A stretch of DNA of 64,000 nucleotides from Saccharothrix espanaensis DSM 44229 (GCF_000328705.1 NC_019673.1:2976001-3040000); one strand, 5' to 3'. Counted from the stretch's first letter, positions 1 through 8,779 are shown. Made by a program: numbers and translations. The notes: generated from the letters alone by a model not told the origin.

Positions 1-3000
1 CCGGCGACTTCTCGCTGGTCAACACCGTGACCGGGCCGGACGGCTCGACCTGCCCGCCGGGATCGACCGACCCGGCGTGCGGCAGCGTGACCCCGGTCGG
101 CGCGGTCACCGTCCGCAAGACCGCCGACAAGGCGACCGCCACACCCGGCGAACGCGTCACCTACACCGTGACGGTCGTGAACACCGGCCAGGCGGACTAC
201 CCCGGCGCGACCTTCGCCGACGACCTGACCGGCGTGCTGGACGACGCCACGTGGGACGACCAAATCACCGCCGACATCGGCACGGCCACGTTCGACGCGG
301 GTGCGAAGCGCTTGACGTGGACCGGCGACGTCGCCAAGGGCGCGACCGCGACCATCACCTACTCGGTGACGGTGGGGAACCCGCCTGCTGGCGACAAGAG
401 GTTGCGCAATGTGGTGACGGGGCCGAACTGTCCGGCGGGTTCGACTGATCCGGCGTGTGGGACGGAGACGTTGGTCAGGTCGGTGAAGTTGGTGAAGACG
501 GGCAGCCCGGCCAATCCGAAGGTCGGTGACGTCGTCACGTACACGGTTGTGGTGACCAACACCGGCACTGCTGCCTACGGTGGGGCGTCGTTCGTCGATG
601 ACCTCAGTGACGTGTTGGATGACGCCACCTGGGACGGCAACACCACGGCGACGGTGGGTGCGGTTGTTTTCGACGCGGCGGGTCAGAAGCTGACGTGGAC
701 TGGTGATCTGGCGGTCGGTGCGACGGCGACCGTGACCTACACGGTGACGGTGACCAACGCTGGTGACCAGTTCCTGCGGAACGTCGTGAGCGGTGACGGT
801 TCGAACTGTCCGCCGGGTTCGGACGATCCTGATTGCCAGGTCGTGCTTCCCAAGCCTCAGCTGGGAATCGTCAAGTCGGTGTCGGCTACCAGCGTGAAGC
901 CTGGCGAGGTGGTCACGTACACGGTCACCGTCACGGAGACCAGCGGGAACGCCGGGTACCCGGGCGCGTCCTTCACCGATGATCTGGCCGGCGTCTTGGA
1001 CGACGCTTCGTGGAACGGTGATGCCACGGCGAGTTCGGGTTCCGTGACGTTCGACGCGGGTGCGAAGACCTTGGCGTGGCAGGGGGATGTCGCTGCCGGT
1101 GCCACGGTGACGATCACCTACAAGGTGACCGTCGGGACGCCACCGGGAGGTGACAAGAAACTGCGCAACGCCGTGACGGGGCCTGAGGACTCGACGTGTC
1201 CGCCGGGCGGGGACTGCGGCACGGACACCCCCGTCGCCCTGCTGGAGATCAAGAAGACGACCGCGCCGACGACCCCGAAGGCCGGTGACACCGTCACGTT
1301 CACCGTCGTGGTGAGCAATACCGGCGAGGCCGACTACCTGGGCGCGTCCTTCTCCGACGACCTGTCCGGCGTGCTGGACGACGCGGTTTGGAACGGTGAC
1401 GCCACAGCGACCTCCGGCACCGCGACGCTCGACGCCGGAGCGAAAACCCTGGCGTGGAACGGAGACGTGGCCAAGGGCGGCACGGTCACCGTCACCTACT
1501 CGGTCACGGTCGGCCGCCCGCCGGGCGGGGACCGCCAGTTGCGCAACGCGGTGACCGGGCCGGACGGGGCGACGTGCCCGCCGGGCTCGACGGACCCCGA
1601 CTGTTCGACCGTGACACCGTTGGCGTTGCTGGAACTGGCCAAGACAGCGTCCCCGGCGACCGCGAAGCCGGGGGAGAAGGTCACCTACACGGTCACCGTC
1701 CGCAACCCCGGTACGGCGACCTACGTCGGCGCGACCTTCAGCGACGACCTGACCGGCGTCCTCGATGACGCGACCTACAACGGCGACGCCACCGCCGGGG
1801 CGGGCAGCGTCACGTACGCCGCGCCGAACCTGACGTGGCGGCACGACCTGCCCGCCGGCACGACGGTCACCGTCACCTACTCGGTCACGGTCGCCTCGCC
1901 GCCCGCCGGGGACGGCGAGCTGCGCAACGCCGTGACCGGACCGACCGACTCCACGTGCCAAGGCGACTGCGGCACCGTCACACCGGTTGCCGCGCTGCGC
2001 ATCGTCAAGAGCGTCGCGCCGACCGATCCCCGGCCCGGCGACGAGGTGACCTACACGGTGCTGGTGACCAACACCGGCAAGGCCACGTACGCCGGGGCGA
2101 CGTTCACCGACGACCTGTCCGGCGTGCTGGACGACGCCAGGTACAACCAGGACGCCCAAGCCACGGTGGGCGCTGTCGCCTATGCCGCACCGGTTCTGAC
2201 GTGGAACGGCGATATCGGGGCGGGCGCCGAGGTGCGCGTCACGTACTCCGTGACCGTGAACCGGCCGCCCGGCGGTGACAAGCTCCTCAAGAACGCCGTC
2301 ACCGGCACGTCCGATGGGAACTGCCCGCCCGGCAGCACGGATCCGGACTGCGGCACGGTCACGCCCGTGCCGGCGTTGAAGCTGGTCAAGACCGGGACGC
2401 CGAACGACCCGAAGACCGGCGACACGGTCACGTACACGGTCACCGTCACCAACGTCGGCGAGGCCGCGCACCCGGCCGCGACGTTCACCGACGACTTGAC
2501 CGGCGTGGTCGACGACGCCACGTACAACGGCGACGCGTCGGCGTCGGCGGGCGCGGTCTCCTATGCCGCACCGAAACTGACCTGGACGGGGGCGCTGGCG
2601 AAGGGCACGACGGCCACCGTGACCTATTCGGTGACGGTCACGAACGTCGGCGACAAGCGGCTGAGCAACGTGGTCACGTCCGACGGCTCCAACTGCGAGC
2701 CCGGGTCCGACGACCCGGACTGCCGTTCGACCCTGCCCCTGCCGAAGCTCTCGATCCGCAAGTCGGCGACCCCCGACGCGGTGCCGGCGGGCGGGACGGT
2801 GACCTACCGGGTCGTCGTGGCCAACACCGGCGAAGCGCCGTACCGGGGTGCGACGTTCAGCGACGACCTGACCGGCGTGCTGGACGACGCTTCCTACAAC
2901 AACGACGCGGCGGCCAGTGCGGGCGCGGTCACGTACGCCGCGCCGGTGGTGACGTGGACCGGTGACGTTCCGGCGGGCGCGGAGATCACCGTGACGTACA

Positions 3001-3644
3001 CGGTGGTGGTCGGGACGCCGCCGGCCGGTGACAGCTTCCTGCGCAACGCGGTCACCAGCCCGGACAACACGAACTGCCCGCTGCCGATGCCGGCGCTGTT
3101 CACGCGGGCGGCCGGTCCGATCGATCCGGCGTGCGCGACCGAGACCCCGATCCAGGCGCTGACCATGCGCAAGGTCGCCGATCCGGCCCCAACCGTGGCC
3201 CCCGGCGGGACGGTTCGCTACACGGTGACGGTCCACAACACCGGCACCGCGCTGTACGAGCAGGCGGAGCTGACCGACGACCTGGCAGAGGTGTTGGACA
3301 ACGCGGCCTACGACAACAACGTCAAGGCCGACACCGGGACCGTCACCGTCACCGGGACGGTGTTGCGCTGGCAGGGACGGCTGGCACCGGCCCAGTTGGC
3401 GACGATCACGTACTCGGTGACCGTGCACGTGGACGCGACCGGTTCGCTGCGCAACACGGTGGTGTCCACGACACCGGGCGCGAACTGCAAGCCGGAACGC
3501 CCGGACTGCACCACCAAGACCGACGTCACCGCGACCCGGCCGCCGCTGGCAGACACGGGCGCCCGGGTGCTGGAACTCCTCCTGGCGGCCTTGGCGCTGC
3601 TGGCGATGGGTGTACTGCTCGTGCTCCGGGGTCGCCGGACCTGA
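1..3644 (+). CDS. DUF11-repeat cell-surface protein with LAxTG sortase signal (5' end missing)
   Basis: This is the C-terminal 1,213 or so residues of a larger surface protein. The frame is open from base 3, and those first codons already read as the end of a repeat, so the gene starts left of the window. It holds nine complete DUF11 (Ig-like, conserved repeat) modules of about 120 residues. Each starts with a K(T/S)-x-(S/A)P-type segment and VTYTVxVxNTG, contains DDLxGVLDDA, and ends with LRNxVTGP followed by Cys pairs such as CPPGSTDPDC. About 32 residues from the end is LADTG, then a hydrophobic segment and RGRRT, which is the LAxTG signal used by actinobacterial class E sortases. The protein is therefore probably anchored to peptidoglycan as a stalk or adhesin. 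No enzyme domain is visible. Repeats 2 and 3 use noticeably more T/A at third codon positions than the rest. Confidence 0.9.
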   Translation, partial: GDFSLVNTVTGPDGSTCPPGSTDPACGSVTPVGAVTVRKTADKATATPGERVTYTVTVVNTGQADYPGATFADDLTGVLDDATWDDQITADIGTATFDAGAKRLTWTGDVAKGATATITYSVTVGNPPAGDKRLRNVVTGPNCPAGSTDPACGTETLVRSVKLVKTGSPANPKVGDVVTYTVVVTNTGTAAYGGASFVDDLSDVLDDATWDGNTTATVGAVVFDAAGQKLTWTGDLAVGATATVTYTVTVTNAGDQFLRNVVSGDGSNCPPGSDDPDCQVVLPKPQLGIVKSVSATSVKPGEVVTYTVTVTETSGNAGYPGASFTDDLAGVLDDASWNGDATASSGSVTFDAGAKTLAWQGDVAAGATVTITYKVTVGTPPGGDKKLRNAVTGPEDSTCPPGGDCGTDTPVALLEIKKTTAPTTPKAGDTVTFTVVVSNTGEADYLGASFSDDLSGVLDDAVWNGDATATSGTATLDAGAKTLAWNGDVAKGGTVTVTYSVTVGRPPGGDRQLRNAVTGPDGATCPPGSTDPDCSTVTPLALLELAKTASPATAKPGEKVTYTVTVRNPGTATYVGATFSDDLTGVLDDATYNGDATAGAGSVTYAAPNLTWRHDLPAGTTVTVTYSVTVASPPAGDGELRNAVTGPTDSTCQGDCGTVTPVAALRIVKSVAPTDPRPGDEVTYTVLVTNTGKATYAGATFTDDLSGVLDDARYNQDAQATVGAVAYAAPVLTWNGDIGAGAEVRVTYSVTVNRPPGGDKLLKNAVTGTSDGNCPPGSTDPDCGTVTPVPALKLVKTGTPNDPKTGDTVTYTVTVTNVGEAAHPAATFTDDLTGVVDDATYNGDASASAGAVSYAAPKLTWTGALAKGTTATVTYSVTVTNVGDKRLSNVVTSDGSNCEPGSDDPDCRSTLPLPKLSIRKSATPDAVPAGGTVTYRVVVANTGEAPYRGATFSDDLTGVLDDASYNNDAAASAGAVTYAAPVVTWTGDVPAGAEITVTYTVVVGTPPAGDSFLRNAVTSPDNTNCPLPMPALFTRAAGPIDPACATETPIQALTMRKVADPAPTVAPGGTVRYTVTVHNTGTALYEQAELTDDLAEVLDNAAYDNNVKADTGTVTVTGTVLRWQGRLAPAQLATITYSVTVHVDATGSLRNTVVSTTPGANCKPERPDCTTKTDVTATRPPLADTGARVLELLLAALALLAMGVLLVLRGRRT

Positions 3645-3686
3645 GCCGGTAACGAGGCGCGTGCCCGATCCGAGCGGTCGGGCACG

Positions 3687-4715
3687 TTACCGACTGCCGT
3701 CCGGTGAGAGGAACTCCAGCCGGTTGCCGAACGAGTCGGACACGTAGCACCGCCGGTACCCCGGGAAGTCGCCGTCCCAGCGGACGTCGACGCCCGCGGC
3801 CGCGACCCGCGCGGCCAACCCGTCGAGATCGGCGACGGCGATGCCGGGGTGGGCTTTGCGGGCGGGCCGGAAGTCGTCCTCGACGCCGAGGTGGATCTCC
3901 AGCCGGTCGGCCCGCACCCACACGCCGCCGCGCGCGGCGAGCACCGGGGGCTTGGGGACCTCGGTCATCCCCAGCACCCCGACGTAGAACGCCCGCGCCG
4001 GCTCCTCGCCGCCCGGCGGGATGGCGAGTTGCACGTGGTGCAGGCCGAGGCCGAACGCCCCGCTCTCCCGGTTCGTGACGGTGTTCGCGATCAGCCACCG
4101 CTGGGCGCCGGCCGAGGTCGCCTGGTGGACCGCGTTCGCGATCCGTTGGCCCCACAGCGATCGCGGGCCGCCGTACGGCTCGCCGCCGCCTTCGGGGCAG
4201 CACACGACGATCGCGTCACTCGGCGTCCCGGTGCCGCGCACCCCCGCGTCGGCCAACGCCTGCGCCTTCGCCTCGGTCGCCGTGACCACGGCGTTGACCA
4301 GCGCGCCGTCGGACAGGCCGACCGGTACCCAGCACACCGTGTTGATCGTCCCCGGTGTCCACGCGCCGGCGGAGGCGGAGGCCGCCGCGTAGGCCGGGTG
4401 GCTGAGCCCGACCGTGGCGACGCACTCGACCCCTCGGTCCGTGCCCGCCGCGGACTCCGCGACCACCGCCGCCGTCAACAGCCCCGCACCGGGACCGGTC
4501 AGCCCCCACGCGCCGGCGAGTTCGGCGACGTGTGCCACGGGGTCGCGGTGGTACTGGTCGTCCACCTCGACGTTGACCACCCACCGGCACGGCCCGAGCC
4601 CGCCGCCGACGACCGCCGTCGACAACGCCCGCACGCCGTCCGGGAACGACCACACCAGGGCAGGCCGCCCGTTGTCGGGCTGGACCAGGACACCGGGCGG
4701 CACGAGGGTGATCAC
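3687..4715 (-). CDS. CbiZ-like adenosylcobinamide amidohydrolase fused to a VOC/glyoxalase domain
   Basis: About 342 aa with two domains. Residues 1-215 match the CbiZ family: TVGLSHP, then PGTINTVCWVPVGLSDGALV, a VVTATEAKAQAL helix and YGGPRSLWGQRI. CbiZ enzymes remove the aminopropanol side chain from adenosylcobinamide during corrinoid salvage. Residues 225-340 are a VOC/glyoxalase domain (LGLHHVQLAIPPG, ARAFYVGVLGMTEV, VSDSFGNRLEFLSP). The longest frame starts at 4772, but I prefer GTG at 4715, which opens with a conserved-looking VITLVPPGVLV; GTG 4727 is also possible. It lies 87 bp downstream of the epoxide hydrolase gene on the same strand and converges on the DUF11 gene. The fusion is unusual, and the VOC substrate cannot be inferred. 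Confidence 0.8.
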   Translation of the reverse strand: MITLVPPGVLVQPDNGRPALVWSFPDGVRALSTAVVGGGLGPCRWVVNVEVDDQYHRDPVAHVAELAGAWGLTGPGAGLLTAAVVAESAAGTDRGVECVATVGLSHPAYAAASASAGAWTPGTINTVCWVPVGLSDGALVNAVVTATEAKAQALADAGVRGTGTPSDAIVVCCPEGGGEPYGGPRSLWGQRIANAVHQATSAGAQRWLIANTVTNRESGAFGLGLHHVQLAIPPGGEEPARAFYVGVLGMTEVPKPPVLAARGGVWVRADRLEIHLGVEDDFRPARKAHPGIAVADLDGLAARVAAAGVDVRWDGDFPGYRRCYVSDSFGNRLEFLSPDGSR

Positions 4716-4802
4716 CCTTCGCACGATACCGACGCCCGATCGACTGCGGCACAACGCCGGAACGGTCCGCACGGGTGCGCGGACCGTTCCCGGGGGGCGG
4801 GC

Positions 4803-5942
4803 TCAGCCGAGTTCGGCGTAGAACTCGCGGATGTCGTTGACCAGGACCTGCGGCGCCTCGTGCGCGGAGTAGTGGCCCGCCGCGTCGTTGGCGCTGCCGC
4901 CGGAGGGGACGCCGTAGGAGTTCCAGCGCACGATGTTGGCGTGGTCGCGGTCGGCGAAGCGGCGGATGGACTGGAAGTCGCCGGCGAACATGGCCAGCGC
5001 GGTCGGGGCCGTGGTCGGGGTGGTCGGGCGGTCGGTGTCGTGCGCGTCCTCGTAGTAGAACCGGATCGAGGAGCCGCCGGTGCGGGTCAGCCAGTAGATC
5101 GCCACGTTGGCCACCACGAAGTCGTCGTCCAGCGACTCGCCGAACAGCTGCGCGTTCCAGCCGAGCAGGCCCACCGGCGAGTCGGCCAGCGCGAAGGCCA
5201 GCGTCTGCGGCTGCTGGCTGTGCAGCGCGTTGAACGAGAACTTGTTGGCGTAGAACCACTCCAGGTGCTGGAGGGCGGCCAGGTCGGCTTCGCCGAGGCC
5301 CTCGAACTCGGCCGGGTCGCCGGAGGGGAAGGAGAAGATCTGGGTGACGTGCACGCCGATCACGCCCTCCGGGTCGAGCCGGCCGACCTCGGGGGAGACC
5401 ATCGAGCCGCCGTCGTTGCCCACCGCGCCGTAGCGCCGGTAGCCCAGCCGGCTCATCAGCTCGACCCACGCGCGGGCCGTGCGCCGGGTGCCCCACCCGG
5501 TGCCGCGGGTCGGGCCGGAGAAGGCGAAGCCCGGCAGCGACGGGATGACCAGGTGGAACGCCGGGCTGCTCGCGGACGCGGGCTCGGTCAGCGGCTGGAT
5601 GACGTCCAGGTACTCGACCACCGAGCCGGGCCAGCCGTGGGTGAGCACCAGCGGGGTGGCGTCCGGGCGGGACGAGCGGACGTGCAGGAAGTGGATGTCC
5701 TCGCCGTCGATCTCGGTGACGAACTGCGGGTAGGAGTTCAGCCGGGCCTCGAACGCCCGCCAGTCGAACCCGGAGCGCCAGTGCTGGGCGAGCCGGCGCA
5801 CCCGGCCGTTGGGCACGCCGTACGCGTCGGCGACACCGGGCAGCTCGTCCGGCCACAGCGCCGCGTCGAGCCGGCGGTTCAGGTCGTCCAGGTCGGCCTG
5901 CGGGACGTCGACGCGGAACGGGCGGATCGCGGTGCTGCTCAT
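4803..5942 (-). CDS. Epoxide hydrolase (EHN-type alpha/beta hydrolase)
   Basis: 379 aa. The N-terminal EHN lid region (IRPFRVDVPQADLDDLNRRL) is followed by an alpha/beta-hydrolase fold. HGWPGS supplies the oxyanion-hole region. The nucleophilic Asp lies in GNDGGS. The catalytic His is probably in the GHYSAHEAP stretch near the C-terminus, as in microsomal-type epoxide hydrolases. These enzymes open epoxides to diols through an ester intermediate. I place the start at ATG 5942, which has GGAGGAG about 6 bp upstream, rather than at the longer frame from 5984. The gene is divergent from a TetR regulator 83 bp away. Two inverted repeats in the gap suggest repression by that regulator. The CbiZ-VOC gene may be cotranscribed downstream. 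Confidence 0.88.
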   Translation of the reverse strand: MSSTAIRPFRVDVPQADLDDLNRRLDAALWPDELPGVADAYGVPNGRVRRLAQHWRSGFDWRAFEARLNSYPQFVTEIDGEDIHFLHVRSSRPDATPLVLTHGWPGSVVEYLDVIQPLTEPASASSPAFHLVIPSLPGFAFSGPTRGTGWGTRRTARAWVELMSRLGYRRYGAVGNDGGSMVSPEVGRLDPEGVIGVHVTQIFSFPSGDPAEFEGLGEADLAALQHLEWFYANKFSFNALHSQQPQTLAFALADSPVGLLGWNAQLFGESLDDDFVVANVAIYWLTRTGGSSIRFYYEDAHDTDRPTTPTTAPTALAMFAGDFQSIRRFADRDHANIVRWNSYGVPSGGSANDAAGHYSAHEAPQVLVNDIREFYAELG

Positions 5943-5956
5943 GTCTGCTCCTCCGG

Positions 5957-5977
5957 AACGGAATGCTTTGTTCCGTT
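5957..5977. promoter_or_regulatory. Candidate TetR operator 1
   Basis: A perfect inverted repeat, AACGGAA / TTCCGTT with a 7-bp spacer, sits just upstream of the epoxide hydrolase ribosome site. It shares the GGAAC/GTTCC core with the second site in the same gap, which fits a dimeric TetR repressor controlling both directions. Binding is an inference. Confidence 0.55.
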
Positions 5978-5992
5978 TCACCATAGCGGAGC

Positions 5993-6007
5993 GGAACGAT
6001 CCGTTCC
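5993..6007. promoter_or_regulatory. Candidate TetR operator 2
   Basis: A perfect inverted repeat, GGAACG-ATC-CGTTCC, lies 18 bp upstream of the tetR start. A possible TATCCT -10 element follows at about 6013-6018, so bound repressor would block tetR transcription. Confidence 0.55.
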
Positions 6008-6025
6008 AGTGTTATCCTGGTCACC

Positions 6026-6667
6026 ATGCCGTCACCGACCGAAGCCGGCCTCTCCGGCCGCCGCCAGCAGGCCGCCCTCAACGACGAGGCGATCCTCACC
6101 GCCGCGCGCGAGGTGTTCCTCCAGGACCCGAGGTCGCCGATCGCCGACGTCGCCAAGCACGCGGGCGTCGGGATCAGCGCGCTCTACCGCCGGTACCCGA
6201 GCAAGGAGGAGCTGCTGCGCAAGCTCTGCCACGACGGGCTGCGCCGCTACATCGCCGAGGCCGAGGCGGCGCTGGCCGAACCGGACGCCTGGGCCGCGTT
6301 CACCGCGTTCCTGGTCGGGGTGGTCGACGCCGACGTGCACTCGCTGACCGTGCACCTGGCCGGCACCTTCACCCCGACCCCGGAGATGGGGCAGGACGCC
6401 CAGCGCGCCGGTCAGCTCGCGGAGGCGCTGGTCGAGCGTGCGCACGCCGCCGGGAAGCTGCGCGCCGACGTCGTCGCCCAGGACCTCGGCCTGGTCCTGG
6501 AGGGGTGCGCCGCGATCCGCATGCCCGACGCCGGGCGCACCGCCGAGCTGCGCCGCCGGGTGCTGGCCATGATGGTGGACAGCCTCGCCAGGACCGGCGG
6601 CCCGGACCTGCCGGGCCCGCCACCGGCACCCGGCGAGTTCAGCTGGCGCTGGCGTCCCCGGCCGTGA
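6026..6667 (+). CDS. TetR/AcrR family transcriptional regulator
   Basis: 213 aa. The N-terminal HTH is typical of TetR: ILTAAREVFLQDP, then SPIADVAKHAGVGISALYRRYPSKEELL, with the recognition helix in VGISALYRRYPSK. The C-terminal half is the variable ligand-binding and dimerisation domain. The gene is divergent from the epoxide hydrolase gene, and paired inverted repeats lie between them, so it probably represses that gene and itself. The inducer is unknown but could be the hydrolase substrate. Its 3' end overlaps the convergent GreA-like gene by 29 bp. Confidence 0.92.
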   Translation: MPSPTEAGLSGRRQQAALNDEAILTAAREVFLQDPRSPIADVAKHAGVGISALYRRYPSKEELLRKLCHDGLRRYIAEAEAALAEPDAWAAFTAFLVGVVDADVHSLTVHLAGTFTPTPEMGQDAQRAGQLAEALVERAHAAGKLRADVVAQDLGLVLEGCAAIRMPDAGRTAELRRRVLAMMVDSLARTGGPDLPGPPPAPGEFSWRWRPRP

Positions 6668-7157
6668 CCCCGTCCCCGACCCGTCCCCCGGCCGTGACCC
6701 GACGGCCGGACGTGACCCGACGGCCGGACGTGGCGCGGCGGCCGTACGGGACCGCGTCCACCAGGGTCACCCGCACGGTCGCCCCGTTCGGCACGACGTA
6801 GGAGCGCCGCTCGCCGGGCCGCGCGCCGGTCAGGGCGGTGCCCAGCGGCGAGCCCGGCGAGTAGACCTCGACGTCGCCGTGCTCCGGGTCCCGCACGCCG
6901 AGCAGGAACGTCTCCACCTCGCCGGTGTCGTCGTAGCGGACGGTCAGCACCATGCCCGGCTCGGCGACCCCGTCGTCCGGCGGGTCCTCGCCGACCACCG
7001 CGCGCGCCAGCAGGTCCCGGACCTCGCGGATCCGCGCCTCCCGCCGGCGCCCGGCGGTGACCGGGTCGTCGTCCGCGCGCGGCGTGGGCCGGGCGAGCAG
7101 GGCGGCCAGCTCGGCGCGCAGCCGGTCGTGGGCCTCGGGGGTCAGCCAGTCGGTCAT
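6639..7157 (-). CDS. GreA/GreB-family elongation factor-like protein
   Basis: 172 aa. An N-terminal helical hairpin (LTPEAHDRLRAELAALLARP, RRREARIREVRDLLARA) is followed by the FKBP-like C-terminal Gre domain (GMVLTVRYDDTGEVETFLLG, SPGSPLGTALTGARPGE). Gre factors enter the RNA polymerase secondary channel and stimulate transcript cleavage. This is an atypical paralogue, not the housekeeping GreA, and may act as an anti-sigma-like or stress variant. I place the start at ATG 7157, with GGAG 6 bp upstream, not at 7262. The last 30 or so residues are a low-complexity Arg/Thr/Gly tail encoded by an 18-bp tandem repeat. Confidence 0.8.
   Translation of the reverse strand: MTDWLTPEAHDRLRAELAALLARPTPRADDDPVTAGRRREARIREVRDLLARAVVGEDPPDDGVAEPGMVLTVRYDDTGEVETFLLGVRDPEHGDVEVYSPGSPLGTALTGARPGERRSYVVPNGATVRVTLVDAVPYGRRATSGRRVTSGRRVTAGGRVGDGVTAGDASAS
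6693..6746 (+). repeat. 18-bp tandem repeat in the 3' end of the gre-like gene
   Basis: Two exact copies of CGTGACCCGACGGCCGGA (6693-6710, 6711-6728) are followed by a degenerate third copy. On the minus strand they encode the RRVTSG-type tail of the Gre-like protein. Confidence 0.85.
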
Positions 7158-7272
7158 GGTGTGCTCCGGGAAGTGCGCCGTCAGGGCGGCCGGTGGCGCG
7201 CCCTGACGGCGGTGGGGTCCGTGGTCGCCGGGTGTTGTGCCGACTCCGACCCCCACGGACATGGGGGAGTGG

Positions 7273-7452
7273 TCAGTCCGACAGCGGGCCGCGCCGCCGC
7301 AGCAGCGCGTCCATGTCGTGGGCGTAGCCCGTGGCGACGCGCATCAGCACGTCGCGCTGGGTCCGCAGGAACGCGTTCTCCGAGCGCAGCCAGGCCAGCT
7401 CGGCGCGCTCGTCCTCGGTGAGCCCACCTCGGGCGGTCTCCACCGGGCTCAC
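7273..7452 (-). CDS. 59-aa coiled-coil protein coupled to the DadA-like oxidase
   Basis: The GTG start at 7452 overlaps the oxidase stop codon as GTGA, so translation is probably coupled. The peptide reads LTEDERAELAWLRSENAFLR, then TQRDVLMRVATGYAHDMDAL. It is Leu/Glu-rich with heptad spacing and resembles the coiled-coil end of IS3-type OrfA proteins and small actinobacterial transposase-like proteins. It has no HTH and no partner OrfB, so it is either a domesticated fragment or a small accessory protein of the oxidase operon. The function is unknown. Confidence 0.6.
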   Translation of the reverse strand: MSPVETARGGLTEDERAELAWLRSENAFLRTQRDVLMRVATGYAHDMDALLRRRGPLSD

Positions 7453-8702
7453 CGCAGCGGGTCGAACTCGCGCAGGGCCTCCGGCTGCTTGCCGGTGGTG
7501 ACCTGCTCGGCCAGCAGCCGCCCGGTGACCGGGCCGTGCGCGAGGCCCCACATGCCGTGCCCGCCCGCGACGTAGACGTTCGGTGCCCGCACCGCGCCGA
7601 TCACCGGCCGCCCGTCCGGCGTGACGGGGCGCGGCCCCACCCACACGTCGGTCCGCTCATCCCACCGGACGCCGCGTAGCAGCGGGCGGGCCGACGCGAC
7701 GACGGCGTCCACGCGGGCCGTCACGCCGGGCGCGTCCGGGTCGCGGAACTCCATGGTGCCCGCGACCCGCAGCCCGCCCTGGTACGGCGTGCACGCCACC
7801 CGCACGTCCGGCAGGTACACCGGACCGGGCACGGCGTGCTCCACGGGCACCGTGAACGAGTACCCGCGGCCCGCGCGCACCGGCACCCGCACACCCCAGC
7901 CCCGGGCCAGCCGCGACAGCCACGCGCCCGTCGCCACCACGGCGACATCGGCCGCCACGGCGTCCCCGAACCGCGGGTGCACGGTCACACCCTTGCTGTA
8001 CGGGCGGATGCCGGCGACCTCGAACAGCCGCACCTCCGCGCCCCGGGCCACCACCGCGCGGGCCAGCGCCTGCACGAACCCGCCGGGATCGACGTACCGC
8101 TGGCCGTCCACCCGCACGCCCGTCGTGAGCGCCTGGGACGCCAGCGGGACCTGGGAGCGCAGCTCGTCGGCCGACAGCACGGTGTGGTCGACCGGCTGCC
8201 CCTGGTCGGCCATCCGCCGCAACTCCCGCAGCAGTCCCCGCGCTTGGCGGGACGTCTCGAACGCGGCGGTGATCGGCGCGTCGACCACGGGCGCTGTCAC
8301 GCCGTTGGCGGTCAGCACGTCGAACGCCTCCGCGCACTCGTCGTTGAGCGGCAGGTTCGCCCGCACCGCCCGGTTCCACGACGACCAGCGGCAGTGCGCC
8401 GCGAACCGCGCCAGGAACCCCCAAAGCGCGGGGTCGGCGGTCAGCGGCACGTGCAGCGGCGCGGTCGGGCTCAGCAGCGACCGCAGGCCGTAGCGCAGGA
8501 CGTTCGGCTCGTTGAGCGGGATCGCCAGGCCCGGCGCGAGCCACCCGGCGTTGCCCCACGACGCGCCGGCCGCGACGCCGGAGCGGTCCACGACGGTCAC
8601 CTCGACGCCGCGCTCCTGGAGGAACCACGCGGTGGACAGGCCCACGATGCCCGCCCCGACCACCACGGCCGACCTCGGCCCGCCGTCGACGCGCTCGACC
8701 AT
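7449..8702 (-). CDS. FAD-dependent D-amino-acid dehydrogenase/oxidase (DadA-like)
   Basis: 417 aa of the DAO fold. The N-terminal dinucleotide-binding motif is VVVGAGIVGLSTAWFLQERG. It is followed by the DadA-type GASWGNAGWLAPG, the FAD-binding VAVVATGAWLSRLA and a C-terminal GPRPVTPDGRPVIG...VYVAGGHGMWGL. Enzymes of this type oxidatively deaminate D-amino acids, glycine or related amines. The start at ATG 8702 has GGGAGG 5 bp upstream. It is the second gene of a probable operon, 77 bp after the PucR-type regulator and overlapping the next small ORF. Control by PucR (or formerly by the nearby Lrp remnant) would suit nitrogen scavenging. The exact substrate is not predictable. Confidence 0.88.
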   Translation of the reverse strand: MVERVDGGPRSAVVVGAGIVGLSTAWFLQERGVEVTVVDRSGVAAGASWGNAGWLAPGLAIPLNEPNVLRYGLRSLLSPTAPLHVPLTADPALWGFLARFAAHCRWSSWNRAVRANLPLNDECAEAFDVLTANGVTAPVVDAPITAAFETSRQARGLLRELRRMADQGQPVDHTVLSADELRSQVPLASQALTTGVRVDGQRYVDPGGFVQALARAVVARGAEVRLFEVAGIRPYSKGVTVHPRFGDAVAADVAVVATGAWLSRLARGWGVRVPVRAGRGYSFTVPVEHAVPGPVYLPDVRVACTPYQGGLRVAGTMEFRDPDAPGVTARVDAVVASARPLLRGVRWDERTDVWVGPRPVTPDGRPVIGAVRAPNVYVAGGHGMWGLAHGPVTGRLLAEQVTTGKQPEALREFDPLR

Positions 8703-8779
8703 GACCACCTCCCAGACCTCCGGCACCCGCTCTCGGCACCAGGATGGACCGGCCGGCCCGGCAGGCTGCTGTCCGTTCC

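Noticed and set aside
4216..6156. 646-codon minus-strand ORF
   Set aside because: A shifted frame of the epoxide hydrolase gene; no family motif.
3849..6347. 832-codon plus-strand ORF
   Set aside because: It is antisense to the CbiZ-VOC and epoxide hydrolase genes, has Arg/Gly-rich random composition and no domain; typical GC-driven shadow.
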